Assembly: GCA_043228905.1 (NCBI GenBank)
Contig: JBHGNT010000010.1
Span: 6,820,001 to 6,884,000, forward strand
DNA length: 64,000 bases
DNA from: Azolla caroliniana
Taxonomy: Eukaryota > Polypodiophyta
Direction of reading: 5' to 3'
The notes under the pieces are model-generated. The model had not been told where the DNA came from, searched no databases, and saw only the letters and a list, made by a program, of their open reading frames with translations. Shown here in pieces: positions 33,796 through 43,923 of the stretch. The number at the start of each line of letters is the position of its first letter. Positions within the stretch are counted from its first letter, which is position 1. A program made the position numbers and the translations under genes.

Positions 33796-34229
33796 TGTTA
33801 CCGGCCGGCAAAGGAGTCCAGAGTGGGAAACGGGGAGTTATTTAAGTAGTAGGAATATGGTTGTAATTAAGCTATGAGTATGGACGGACGGACCAGAATC
33901 GGTATGCCGTTCCGGATCCGGACCAATCCCAAACAGGTGCGGATGGCACTGTTTTGTAATACAGACCGGAAACCTATTTAAAGGCCCGGATACAATGTAA
34001 TGAATAGCGGTTAATTAATAAAGCTTAGTGTTGTTATCTCTCTGTGTTAATTGCCGTTCTGCCTTAATTGTTATATCTTACGCTTGTGATTATGAAAAAC
34101 GATCATGCTAAGTAACTTAATTAAGTCGGATTAATCGTTGAGTCTAATCTTGTTGCCGTAACACCCTTTGGTGATGTGTCTTCCGTAGACACCCTGTGTT
34201 AGGCCATTGTCCGGCCCTAAGAGATAACA
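33796..34229 (+). repeat. E-NA 3' LTR
   Basis: TGTTACCGGCCGGCAAAGG...GAGATAACA, same length as the 5' LTR with few differences by eye. Confidence 0.92.
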
Positions 34230-34351
34230 ACTTTTTAATATACACTCTCATTAATCATCCCCCATTTATATTATTGTTCATAAGTGTAACTTGCTCTCTC
34301 TCTCTCTCTCTTCCTCTCACACACATATCTCATAATCTTCCGCTTATCAAT

Positions 34352-34841
34352 TGTTGGGAAATCGGTCCCTCCGGATGGGATCCAGTTATGAATAAAGAGG
34401 GCCCGGTGAGAACCGGAAGAGATCCGGAAACCGAATCGGATGGACCTAGTGAAAACCGGAAGAGAAGACATACTTGTAAATGTGTTGAGTAAGCCTATTG
34501 AGGCTATATTTGTAAATAGCCCTAAGTTCATATAAGTATAAATATGACATAGGGCAATCACTTTGTGGTGTTTTTGTTGTCATATTGTTGTATGTGCGAG
34601 AGAGTAGCTACAAGCACTTTCTATTGTAACCGTCGTCTAGCGAAGATACAGAGCACGAGGTCATTGCCTCTATGCCTCTACTTTGTATTTCCTCTCATAT
34701 AGTGATAGTTGGAGTTCGTGGGCTCCCATGGTTATTCCCTATTAGGGTTTTCCACGTAAATATTCTGTGTACTCTCTATTTCCCATTTCTGTAATTCAAG
34801 ACTCAGTTGTGGCCGACCAATATTCCGCACTATTCTTTACA
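34352..34841 (+). repeat. C3 5' LTR
   Basis: TGTTGGGAAATCGGTCCC...ATTCTTTACA. GGTGAGAACCGGAAGAG-type words repeat in U3. The promoter lies near CATATAAGTATAAATATGAC (around 34538). Confidence 0.88.
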
Positions 34842-34844
34842 ATC

Positions 34845-34856
34845 TGGTATCAAAGT
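34845..34856 (+). other. C3 primer binding site
   Basis: TGGTATCAAAGT, close to the Met-tRNA site TGGTATCAGAGC with one substitution and a shifted end. Confidence 0.75.
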
Positions 34857-34870
34857 GAACAACAAATGAA

Positions 34871-35957
34871 ATGGAAGAATCGTTCGGTGGCATGTTCAAG
34901 CTCACCGGTTCCAACTACTCAGTTTGGAAGTCGAAGATGAGGGATATGCTGGTGGTTAAAGATCTTTGGTTGCCGGTACAGTTCAGGGACAAGAGACCGG
35001 ATAAAATCAATGCCACAATGTAGGAGGTGATGCACATGAAGACGACGGCATACATCCGGTGCTTCATCGACATGAGCCTGTACAACAACTTCAATGAAGA
35101 GAGCAAGGCTCATGAACTCTGGGAGAAGATCAGCATCATGTTCCAGAACAAGAATTTCATTAATCGGGTTTCAGTATTCCGAAAGCTAGTGAGGCTCTGG
35201 TACCAGCATGGCTCCAGCATGGCGGAGCACATGAATCCCTTCTAGGGGCTAATACACCAAGCAACCTCGTTGGAAGTACCTCTCGCCAATGAGGTACTCG
35301 CATTGCTCCTACTCGGTTCCCTCCTGGATAGCTGGGAGATGTTAGTTATCATGTTGGGCAACGCTGGGTCAGAAGGAAAACAGTTGTCCCTAGCAAGGGT
35401 AAAATCAAGCTTCCTAGATGAAGAAGCTCGCCAAAAGGACCGGGAGTCCAGAACCAATCCGAAGGCCTTGGCCACGAAAGATGACCACAACTGGGGAAGG
35501 CTGGTATCGGAGTCCCCAAAACCGGGACAAGTCGGGGATGAGGTCAAAGTCAAGGGGGAGGCCTACTTGCTTCTACTATGGGAAGCCGGGGCACTTCCAG
35601 AAGAACTGTCGGCATTTCCGGAAAGAGAAAGGAACCGACAGTGCCTATTCAAAGAAGGGTTTGGACCGGAAAGGGTCGGATCTAAAGGGAACGTCGGCGA
35701 TCGCGACAAGTGAAGAAGAACTGATGCTCATCATCGAGGAGAATGAGTTAAACCTTGTCGGCGACAAGACAACGTGGGTTGTCGATTCTGAAGCGTCATT
35801 CCACCTGACACTGGATCGGAAATGCTTCTCATCCTACACAACCAGTGATCATGGTTGTGTTCGGATGGGGAATGAAGGTATATGCCGAATTGTCGGCATA
35901 GGAGATGTGTTGTTGATGACACCAACTGGATGCAAGTTGCTTCTGAAGGATGTCTGA
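34871..35957 (+). pseudogene. C3 gag and protease
   Basis: MEESFGGMFKLTGSNYSVWK begins a typical copia gag. Stops at about 35022 and 35243 interrupt it, and a frameshift near 35440 moves to a frame with CFYYGKPGHFQKNC, a zinc knuckle whose second Cys is Tyr. Protease reads TTWVVDSEASFHLTLD: the canonical D-S-G-A-S is D-S-E-A-S, which would abolish activity. Confidence 0.85.
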
Positions 35958-36944
35958 CACATTCTAGAGGTTCGACTGAACCTGATATCAGTCGGTCGGC
36001 TAGATGATGAAGGTTACACGGGTAGCATCTGGAACGGAGTCATAAAGTTCAGCAAGGGAAGCTTGATTGTGGCTCGAGCCCTAAAGATCAACACATTGTA
36101 CTTGATGCATGCCCGGATATGCTGGGAGGAAGTGAACGTAGCATCCAACATTGTCGGTGAGTTGTAGCACAAGAGCTTGTGTCACATGAGTGAGAAGGGG
36201 ATGAAGAGACTTGCTGAAAACAATCTCATTCCGGTGAAGGACGTGCAACATGAGAAGTGCACTAATTTCTTGGCCGGAAAGAAAAACCGAACCTCCTTCC
36301 GTTCAAGACAACCGATGAGACAGAATGCACCACTGGAGCCGGTGCATACCGATGTGTGTCAAGTGAACAAGAAGTCACATGTCGGATCGCAGTACTTCAT
36401 AACATTCATAGATTACCACAGCCGGAAGATGTGGGTCTCACCATTGAAGACGAAGGATCAAGTGTTATCTGTCTTCAAGGAGCTCCACGCGATTGTGGAA
36501 AGAGAAACCGGTCAGAAGATGAAGGCGATTCGAGCAGATAATGGAGGAGAATATCGGGGGCAGTTTGAGGAGTACTATCGGTCGAAGGGAATCCAGCTCG
36601 AATTTACTGTGCCGAAGACACCGGAACTAAATGCGTTGGCCGAAAGGATGAACTGGACCATAATGGAGAGAGTTCAGAGCATGCTCATACATGCCAAGTT
36701 ATCCAAGATATTTTGGGCTAAGCCACTGACGACGGTGACCTACGTGATAAATAGATCACCCTCGGTACCCTTGGGAGGAGACTCACCTCAAAAAGTATGG
36801 ACCAGTAAAGTTGTATCTTACCAGCATCTAAAGGTGTTCAGGTGTCTCGCATACGTGCATGTGGTGAAGGACAAGAGAGCAAAGTTGGATCCGAAGTCCC
36901 GACCATGCAAATTCCTTGGATACGGCGATGATGAGTTCGGTTAG
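35958..36944 (+). pseudogene. C3 integrase
   Basis: NLISVGRLDDEGY, a stop, then HKSLCHMSEKGMKRLAENN (H-H), CTNFLAGKKNRTSF, PLEPVHTDVCQVNKKSH (first Asp), KAIRADNGGEYRGQFEEYYR (second Asp) and ELNALAERMNWTIMERVQSM (Glu). An open frame of 255 codons lies at 36177-36944. A frameshift at 36942 leads into the linker GYRVWDLVDKKVFMSRDIVF. Confidence 0.88.
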
Positions 36945-38474
36945 GTTACCGGGTGTGGGATCTGGTCGACAAGAAGGTGTTCATGAGTCGGGACATAGTC
37001 TTCATGGAAGATAGGACCATTGCAAACTGAGAGTCAGAGAAGAAGGTGATGAACTCCGGATCATCCAATGAAAACCAACTTGAGGACACAAGGACATACC
37101 CGGTTGAAAACCGGATGTTAGCCGATAACCGGATGACACTCGACGAACCGGCTGGATACGGACAAGAAACCGAACCGACCGAAGATGATGAAGAAGAAGA
37201 AGACACCGGAACTGGATAAGATCCCGAATCGGATGAGGATGAGGAACAAACGGAGGAACTGGTAGTCAGAAACCAAGGATGGAGATATCCTCTCCGAGAG
37301 AGAAGAGCCCCACGGAGATTTTCAGATGCAGAGCATGTGCTACTAAACGATGAGGGGGAGCCGGAAAGCCTTGAAGAAGCAAAGAGAAACACCCACAACC
37401 GCAAGTGGTTGAGTGCCATACAAGAGGAGATGGATTCCTTGCATGAGAACAACATGTATGAACTAACGGAGTTGCCGAAAGGGAAGAGAGCACTCGTGAA
37501 CAAGTGGGTGTACAAGCTGAAACCAGGAGATGCCGGAAACCCGCCGAGATACAAAGCCCGAATTGTAGTGAAGGGTTTCCAGCAAAAGAAGGGAGTAGAC
37601 TTCGATGAGATATTTGCCCCGGTTGTAAAGATCACATCCATCCGGACAGTATTGAGCATAGCGGCAAGCATGGACCTCAAGGTAGAGCAACTGGACATCA
37701 AGACGACATCCTACATGACGACCTCGAAGAAGAGATCTACATGCATCAACCAGAAGGATTTGAGAAGAAAGGGAAGGAGCACCTGGTGTGCCAGTTGGAA
37801 AAAGGCCTATATGGACTAAAGCAAGCTCCCCGGCAATAGTATCGGAAGTTCGACTCCTTCATGACCGACCAAGGGTACCACAAAACGCAAGCTGATCACT
37901 GCGTGTTTGTGAAGAAATTTGGCGAAGGAGATTTCCTGATACTTCCCCTATATGTGGATGATATGTTGATCGTCGGACGAGACCAAGGCAAGATTTGGAT
38001 GCTGAAGAAGGCTCTGAACCGGACCTTCTCAATGAAAGACTTGGGTCCGGTAAGACAGATATTGGGAATGCACATCATCCGGAACCGGTCGAAGAAGTTG
38101 TTGTGGTTGTCATAGGAGAAGTACGTGACAAAAGCGCTTCAAAGGTTCAACATGTTGGAGGCGAAACTGGTTGGATCGACACTTCCGGCAAATTGCAAGT
38201 TGTCCGGAAAGCAAAGCCTGAAGACAAAGGCAGAGAAGACGGATATGATGAAGATACCATAGGCCTCTGTTGTTTGGAGCTTCATGTATACGATGGTGTG
38301 TACCCGGCAGGACATCGGTTACGTTGTAGGAGTAGTCAGCCGGTTCATGAGCAATCCCAGAAGAGAGCACTGGAACGCGGTCAAGTGGATACTCTGGTAT
38401 CTGAAAGGCACCACGAGTATGTGCCTCTAGTTCGGCTCCGGTAATCCCCAACTTGACGGATTCACGGATTCAGA
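36945..38474 (+). pseudogene. C3 reverse transcriptase and start of RNase H
   Basis: An acidic linker (DDEEEEDTGTG) precedes KWLSAIQEEMDSLHENNMYE, PRYKARIVVKGFQQKKGVDF and VEQLDIKT. A frameshift near 37705 follows, then [23 protein letters not shown], the catalytic LYVDDMLIVGRDQG (about 37950), KDLGPVRQILGMHI and HWNAVKWILWYLKGT. RNase H starts at DGFTDSD and is interrupted by a solo LTR; SADADTSQSTSGYVMTYAGG resumes at 39248. Confidence 0.87.
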
Positions 38475-39242
38475 TGTTGGGAGACAGGTCCCTCCGGATG
38501 GGAAGGGAGAAGAACAGTGCTGATGAACAAGCTCGGCTGAGGCCGAAACCGGATGAGGAGTACCCGGCTACAGAGAGCCGGATGGTGCAGACCCGGTATG
38601 AACCGGATGAGGAGTACTCGGCTACGGAGAGCTGGATGGTGCAGACCCGGTATGAACCGGATGAGGAGTACCCGGCTACGGAGAGCCAGATGGTGCAGAC
38701 CCGGTATGAACCGGATGAGGAGTACCCGGCTACGGAGAGCCGGATGGCACAGACTCGGTATGAACCGAATGAGGAGTACCCGGCTACGGAGAGCCGGATG
38801 GTGCAGACCCGGTATGAACCGGATGAAGAGACTATATTTGTAAATAGCCGAAAAGTCATATTAGTATAAATATGACTTAGGGAAAACTTTTAGTATGTGT
38901 TGTTATTTTCTTGTTGGTGCAAGAAGAGAGAGCGTGTAACAGTGTACAGGTTGAGAGAGAGAGAGAACGAGATCGTTGCCTCTGTTGTAATCGCCGCCTG
39001 TGGCGAAGATCGTGAGCACGAGGTCGTTGCCTCCGTGGACTCACTGTTTGTACATTCCAATATAGTGATAGTTTGCAGCCTGTGGGCTGCCGTGGTTTTT
39101 CCCTCAGTTTGGGTTTTCCACGTGAACATCCTGTCTACCTTTTCTCTCCTTTGTGTCGTGCATTTGTTTCCCGTTTTCTGTGTATGATCCTACGCTCGGT
39201 TGTGGCCGAGCGTTGCGCAGAGGGAGCGTTCAGTTCCCTTCA
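38475..39242 (+). mobile_element. Solo copia LTR with target duplication TCAGA
   Basis: Starts TGTTGGGAGACAGGTCCC, ends GTTCCCTTCA. TCAGA flanks it on both sides (38470-38474 and 39243-39247). Removing it restores RNase H (FTDSD-MSADAD). Related to the C3 LTR and to 5978-6658. Confidence 0.92.
38548..38830. repeat. 54-bp minisatellite in solo LTR U3
   Basis: Five to six units at exactly 54-bp spacing (GATGAGGAG at 38552, 38606, 38660, 38714, 38768; GATGAAGAG at 38822). A unit is 18 codons, so several frames on both strands stay open, but this is LTR promoter sequence, not a gene. Confidence 0.92.
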
Positions 39243-39247
39243 TCAGA

Positions 39248-39533
39248 TATGTCGGCTGATGCGGATACCAGCCAGTCTACATCCGGATATGTCATGACTT
39301 ATGCAGGGGGAGCAGTATCATGACAGTCGAGGCTGCAGAAGACGATTGCGTTGTCAACTACGGAGGCAGAGTACATGGCAGCTGTAGAAGCCGGCAAGGA
39401 GATAATCTGGATTAAGGACTTCATCAGAGAGCTAGGAATCCAACATGAGGAATACCAGCTCTACTGCGACAGTCAAAGTGCCATCCACCTTGCAAAGAAC
39501 GTGTCCTACCATTCCCGGACGAAACATATCTAG
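39248..39533 (+). pseudogene. C3 RNase H end
   Basis: SADADTSQSTSGYVMTYAGG, TIALSTTEAEYMAAVEAGKE, IHLAKNVSYHSRTKHI. It ends at a deletion that joins it to the 3' LTR interior. Confidence 0.87.
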
Positions 39534-39559
39534 CAAAGGTACTGGAAGAGATTCAAAAA

Positions 39560-40021
39560 CCGGATCAGATAGGCCCGGTGAGAACCAGAAGAGATCCGGA
39601 AACCGGATCGTATGGACCCGGTGAGAACCAGAAGAGAAGACATGCTTGTAAATGTGTTGAATAAGCCTATTGAGGCTATATTTGTAAATATCCCTAATTT
39701 CATATAAGTATAAATATGACTTAGGGCAATCACTTTTTGGTTTTTTTGTTGTCATATTGTTGTATCTGTATAACTATTGTACAGACAGAGAGTGAGGGAG
39801 AGCGAGAGAGTAGCTACGAGCACTTTCTGTTGTAACCACCGTCTGGCGAAGATACAGAGCACGAGGTCGTTGGAGTCCGTGGGCTCCCGTGGTTTTTCCC
39901 TATTAGGGTTTTCCATGTAAATATTCTATGTACTCACTACTTCCTAGTTCTGTATTTCATTCCCATTTCTGTGATTCAAGACTCGGTTGTGGTCGAGCAA
40001 TATTCCGCGTTATTCTTTACA
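39560..40021 (+). repeat. C3 3' LTR, 5'-truncated
   Basis: GGCCCGGTGAGAACCAGAAG...ATTCTTTACA, matching the 5' LTR from about position 50 on. Confidence 0.85.
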
Positions 40022-40099
40022 TCAATCACGCACATAATTAGATGTTAATTAACCCTTGTTTAATTACCTAATTATTAACACACTCCATTCAGAATTCAT

Positions 40100-41440
40100 G
40101 AGAAACGGTCAACTAGAATGTGGTATTTTCCTTTCTGCACTACCACCTTGAAATCAAACTCGAGGAGGGTCACAATCCTCGTAGTTTTGCATAAAGGCCG
40201 TATTCTCGTACTCATTGTAGTACTTGAAGAACATGAGAATCATGCTCCTCTTGTGTTTTTGAATAAATGAATGGATCATGTAGATAAATTATTAGAAAGA
40301 TGTCCAAAAGATCTTGAAAAATGTCATTTGCCATGTGTTGAAAAACTATTGGTGCATTTGTGAGCCTAAATGGCATAACTATATACTCAAAATCGATCTT
40401 TGTAAAATACTTTGCACCATTAATCCATACTAGAAGATAGCAATGGGCCCGGTTTCGGCTCAAACCGAACTGAACCGAAAACTGTGGCTTAACGGTTTAT
40501 AGGTTCAAATATAAATAAACGGTTTGATTTGGTTTTAAATGTTACTAATCGGTTTTGGTTCGATTCGGTTCAGTTTTGAATTGACCGGTTTAGCGGTTTA
40601 GCGGCTTAACGGTTTCTATTTATGTGGTTCGGTTTAAAGGTTTATAGGTTTATAGGTTAAAAAATACTCATAAATATTTTCTATAGGCTATAACTTTCAA
40701 CTTTTAATTTTAAACTCTTGTTTTAACTTATTAAATTTTATATGTATTATATATAGAGTCTCTTTTTCATTTATGATGATCAATTATGATAAGTATGAGG
40801 ATCAAATTTATGATTAGTATGATGACAAATTTTATGATAAATATGATGACAAATTGTATGATAAGTATGATGACAAAATTTATGATGATTTTCTCACACA
40901 AATTTATAATAAGTATAATGATTAATATCAATAAAAAATGGTTTGGTTTGGTTTTGATTTATGATAAACTAGTTTGGTTTGGTTTTAAATTTTTCGTAAA
41001 CGGTTTGGTTTCTCCTATGCTTTAAACGGTTCGGCTCTAAACGGTTCGGTTTAAATGGCTTCATAAATTTTAAAACAGTTTGGTTCGGTTTTTATTATTA
41101 ATAAATGGTATGGTTTGGTTTTAAGGCCAAGAAACCGAACCGGGCCCATTGCTACTAGAAGACTAGAGATCAAGGGTAGTGCATACTTATTCCTGACAAT
41201 AACTTTATGCAAACCCCGATAATCCACGACTAGACGAAGTGAACCATCTTTTTTCTTTACAAAGAAAATGAGTGCACCAACTGGAGATTTCGAGTGTCGA
41301 ATGAATCCATTTGCCAAATTTTCCTCAATGTATGCTCAAAGAACCTCAAGCTCAATTGGTGACAAATTGTAGATTAGTCCCAATGGTGGCTACTTTTCTA
41401 GTTGTAAATCAATGGGATAATCGTATAAATTGAGGTCCAC
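40100..41440 (-). pseudogene. Chromovirus-like RT fragment (reverse), split by a MITE
   Basis: Right of the [80 protein letters not shown]. Left: [60 protein letters not shown]. The catalytic YLDD is YLHD, and a piece between TKID and FEY is deleted. Same sushi/Tcn1-like lineage as element D ([21 protein letters not shown]). At about 41440 it is fused to an integrase core in the wrong order. Confidence 0.82.
40438..41154. mobile_element. hAT-like non-autonomous DNA element
   Basis: Terminal inverted repeats begin TAGCAATGGGCCCGGTT at both ends (17 bp), with a perfect 8-bp duplication CTAGAAGA at 40430-40437 and 41155-41162. The 717-bp inside is AT-rich with many GGTTTGGTTTGG and CGGTTCGGTT-type repeats toward the ends and no transposase. 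The 8-bp duplication is the hAT superfamily signature. Confidence 0.9.
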
Positions 41441-41517
41441 AATCACTAATGTTGTTGTGTGTAAGACTGTGGTAACAAAATACTTCACGAATAACTTCAT
41501 GTGTCCTCATTAGTGAT
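41441..41517 (-). pseudogene. Gypsy integrase core fragment (reverse), second part
   Basis: After removing element Z it continues the integrase at 43924: KMAHFLPCTKDITNED joins EVFCYHSLTHNNISDCGPQF, the second catalytic Asp region (usually SDRGPQF). It then fuses to RT. Confidence 0.65.
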
Positions 41518-41970
41518 TGTCACGGACACACCAACCCTAGACTACGACGAAGCACGAATGACGAGGCTAATGATGAGGAACTTAAGACGCTAGGAACAAT
41601 AAAGGAGCATAAAGTCAGAGATGTAAATCAAGGAGAGAAGATGGGGCCAAACAAGAATAGTAGATTGACGTGTCAGTGACTAGTGTTGAATCCCTTGAAA
41701 AGGACCAAGGAGGTTACAAGTATTTATACTGTGAGTCGAAGTACATGCATTAGAATATTTTGGAGACTATTGGGAGAATATTGTAGAACCTTCTAGTCTA
41801 GAAGTTTCTATAAATCCTAGAACTTGAAATAGATAATCTACTAATAACTACTAAGATATATATAACATGACCATATATTTGGATGTGTTGGTTAGAACAC
41901 AACACTTGACTATATATGTCAAGAGGTCAAGAGTTCAAATCTTGACATGACTGTTGTCATGTCTGTGACA
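41518..41970 (-). repeat. Z 3' LTR
   Basis: Minus strand TGTCACAGACATGACAACAG...GTGTGTCCGTGACA, 453 bp. It lacks about 75 bp that is present in the other LTR (43430-43505). Confidence 0.88.
41888..41955 (+). other. tRNA-like module, antisense in LTR
   Basis: TTGGTTAGAACAC, an anticodon-like arm CTTGAC/GTCAAG with the seven-base loop TATATAT, and a T-arm CAAGA-GTTCAAA-TCTTG with a 5-bp stem. Opposite to the LTR direction. The copy in the other LTR is at 43840-43910. Confidence 0.65.
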
Positions 41971-42049
41971 TTATCCTCCCCTTTACGGCCACCTTTTCAA
42001 AAGCATGATGTAGGGGTGAGCTAAAAGAGAAAACCAAAGTACGTTGACG

Positions 42050-42770
42050 AGTGAGTGACCATGAGCAATCCTCACCAGATACTAGAACACCAACGGGCTT
42101 GAGCGACCATGTACAGTCCTCACCGAAGACTGTAACACCAATGTGAGTGTGAGCAACCATGTTCGGTCCTCACCGGAGACTAGAACACCAACGTGAGTGT
42201 GAGCGACAATGTACGGTCCTCACTAGGAACTGGAACACAAACGGACTTGAACAACCATGTATGGTCCTCATCAGAGACTGGAACACTTACGTGAGTGACC
42301 ATGTGCGGTCCTCACCGGAGACTGGAACACCAACGGATGTGAACGACCATGTGCGGTCCTCACCGGGAATTGGAACACCAATGGACGTGAGCGACCATGT
42401 GCAGTCCTCACCGAGTACTACAACACTAATGGGTGTGAGCGACCATGTAAAGTCCTCAACAGATATACGAACACCAAGGGCGTGAGAGACCATGTAAGGT
42501 CGTCAACGGAGACAGGAACACCAATGGAAATGAGCGATCATGTGCAGTCCTCATCAGGAACTAGAACACCAACGGACGTGAGCGACCATGTGCGGTCCTC
42601 ACAGGGAACTAGAACACCAACGAGCGTGAGAGACCATGTACGGTCCTCACCGGAGACGCGAACACCAGAGGGCGTGAGCGACCATGTGCGGTCCTCACCG
42701 GAGACACGAACACCAATGGATGTGAGCAACCCTGCACGGTCCTCACCGGGAACTAGAACACTTGACGACA
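42050..42770. repeat. 48-bp tandem repeat in Z
   Basis: About 15 units near 48 bp (CCATGTGCGG at 42299, 42347, 42395...). Forward frames read VSDHVRSSPETRTPTD-like 16-mers; reverse frames (element sense) read VSGEDRTWSLTSVGVP-like 16-mers. Both strands stay open because 48 is a multiple of three. Confidence 0.9.
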
Positions 42771-42789
42771 ATGAAGGCTAGGAAAAGTA

Positions 42790-43375
42790 GTTGATGACGA
42801 CAACAAGAGGGTTGAAGATGATGATATCGAAGATGAAGCAATGAAGGCAATGATGTTGATGAAGCGATTTTGGAAGCAACGACTTTGACTATGGAAATTA
42901 TGGAAGTGGAGAAAGAGATGAAGAGGATAAGAAACATAGAGATTGAGATGTTGGGGTTCTGAAGAAACACAAAGACACATATACAAAGGATGATAGAAAA
43001 CACAAAGACAGGGATGGAGGTGTTAGGAAACACAGAGAAAGTGACAGAGATAATAAGAAACACATAGATAGAGATGAAAGTGGTAGGAAATACAAGGAGA
43101 AGGATGACAATGACAAAAATGCAATGATAGGGATGTGGAAGATGATAAGAAGTGCAGACATAGAGATGATGATGAGAAGAAACTAGGAGATAGAGATGAG
43201 AAGAAACTAGGAGAGAAAATGTAACAAAGACGATGATCAAAAGAAACTAAGAGATAGAGATGGCGAGGAAGATAGAAAACGAAGGGATGTTGATGATGGT
43301 AACTCTAGAACCAATGATGGTGACGATGGTAACTCTAGAAGCAAGGGCGATGACGAAGAGGGGTAATGCTTCTAG
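42790..43375 (+). other. Charged, host-like gene fragment inside Z
   Basis: Forward, in shifting frames: GSGERDEEDKKHRD, KDDRKHKDRDGGVRKHRESD, KKHIDRDESGRKYKEKDDND, then KKLRDRDGEEDRKRRDVDDG and NSRSKGDDEEG with a stop at 43375. Alternating KH/RD/DD tracts are typical of C-termini of nuclear RNA-processing proteins. With one stop and at least one frameshift it looks like a captured, decayed host exon lying antisense to the element. I cannot name the parent gene. Confidence 0.4.
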
Positions 43376-43392
43376 TTGGAAGGGATTCAAAT

Positions 43393-43923
43393 TGTCATGG
43401 ACACACCAACCCTAGACTACGACGGAGCACAAATGACGAGGTTACGACCGATAAGGTTACAAACGTGGAACTCAACGTGATGAGGCTAGAAACTCGGGAA
43501 GTTGAGAGCAACGAGATGAGGAACTTAAGACGCTAGGAACAATAAAGGAGCATAAAGACAGATGTAAATCAAGGAGAGAAGATGGAGCTAAACAAGAATA
43601 GTAGATTGACGTGTCAATGACTGGTGTTGAATCCCTTGAAGGACCACGAAGGCTACAAGTATTTATACTGTGAGTCGAAGTATATGCATTAGAATATTTT
43701 GGAGAATATTTGGGAGAATATTGTAGAACCCTCTAGAACCTTCTAGTTCTAGAACTTTCTATAAACTCCTAGAACTTGAAATAGATAATCTACTAATAAT
43801 CTACTAAGATATACGTAACATGGCCATATATTTGGATGTGTTGGTTAGAACAAAACACTTGACTATATATGTCAAGTGGTCAAGAGTTCAAATCTTAACA
43901 TGACTGTTGTCAAGTCTGTGATA
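43393..43923 (-). repeat. Z 5' LTR
   Basis: Minus strand TATCACAGACTTGACAACAG...GTGTGTCCATGACA, 531 bp. It includes the antisense tRNA-like module at 43840-43910. Confidence 0.88.

Larger units (their letters stand above)
31171..34229 (+). mobile_element. Gag-only gypsy element E-NA
   Basis: Two 434-bp LTRs nearly identical to each other, a primer-site region, a long intact gag and no pol. Flanks GCTTT/ACTTT are a 5-bp duplication with one change. It is a derivative of the E family (full-length copy at 50436). No clear polypurine tract sits before the 3' LTR. This is the TR-GAG class of non-autonomous LTR element. Confidence 0.9.
34352..40021 (+). mobile_element. Copia element C3
   Basis: 5' LTR 34352-34841, 3' LTR remnant to 40021, perfect 5-bp duplication TCAAT (34347-34351 and 40022-40026), Met-tRNA-like primer site, gag, protease, integrase, RT and RNase H. 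Inserted into the C2 LTR. A solo LTR (38475-39242) splits its RNase H. A deletion removed the pol end and the first ~50 bp of the 3' LTR. Confidence 0.92.
21525..40080 (+). mobile_element. Copia element C2, deeply nested
   Basis: Same family as C1. Its pieces are gag-PR-IN 21525-23120, more IN 23857-24215, a short RT/3' end 30718-30900 and a 3' LTR that starts at 30901. Between them sit a solo LTR, G2, E-NA (31171-34229) and C3 (34352-40021). Removing each insert restores continuous copia sequence. RT and RNase H are nearly all deleted. The 5' LTR is absent and the LTR end near 40080 is uncertain. Confidence 0.8.
41518..43923 (-). mobile_element. Small non-autonomous LTR element Z
   Basis: LTRs at 41518-41970 and 43393-43923, perfect 5-bp duplication GTGAT (41513-41517 and 43924-43928). 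The minus strand is sense: a purine tract AAAGGGGAGGATAA abuts the 3' LTR (41971-41984) and the TATA box CAGTATAAATACTTG lies in that direction. The 1.4-kb interior has no gag or pol, only a 48-bp tandem repeat and a charged, host-like fragment. Confidence 0.9.

Noticed and set aside
38453-38869. Three long frames on both strands with 18-residue repeats
   Set aside because: 54-bp minisatellite inside a solo LTR; open on both strands because 54 is divisible by three.
42743-43240. Hydrophobic 165-residue minus-strand frame that looks like a membrane protein
   Set aside because: It is the complement of a purine-rich, charged-residue tract; the forward strand has the protein-like pattern.
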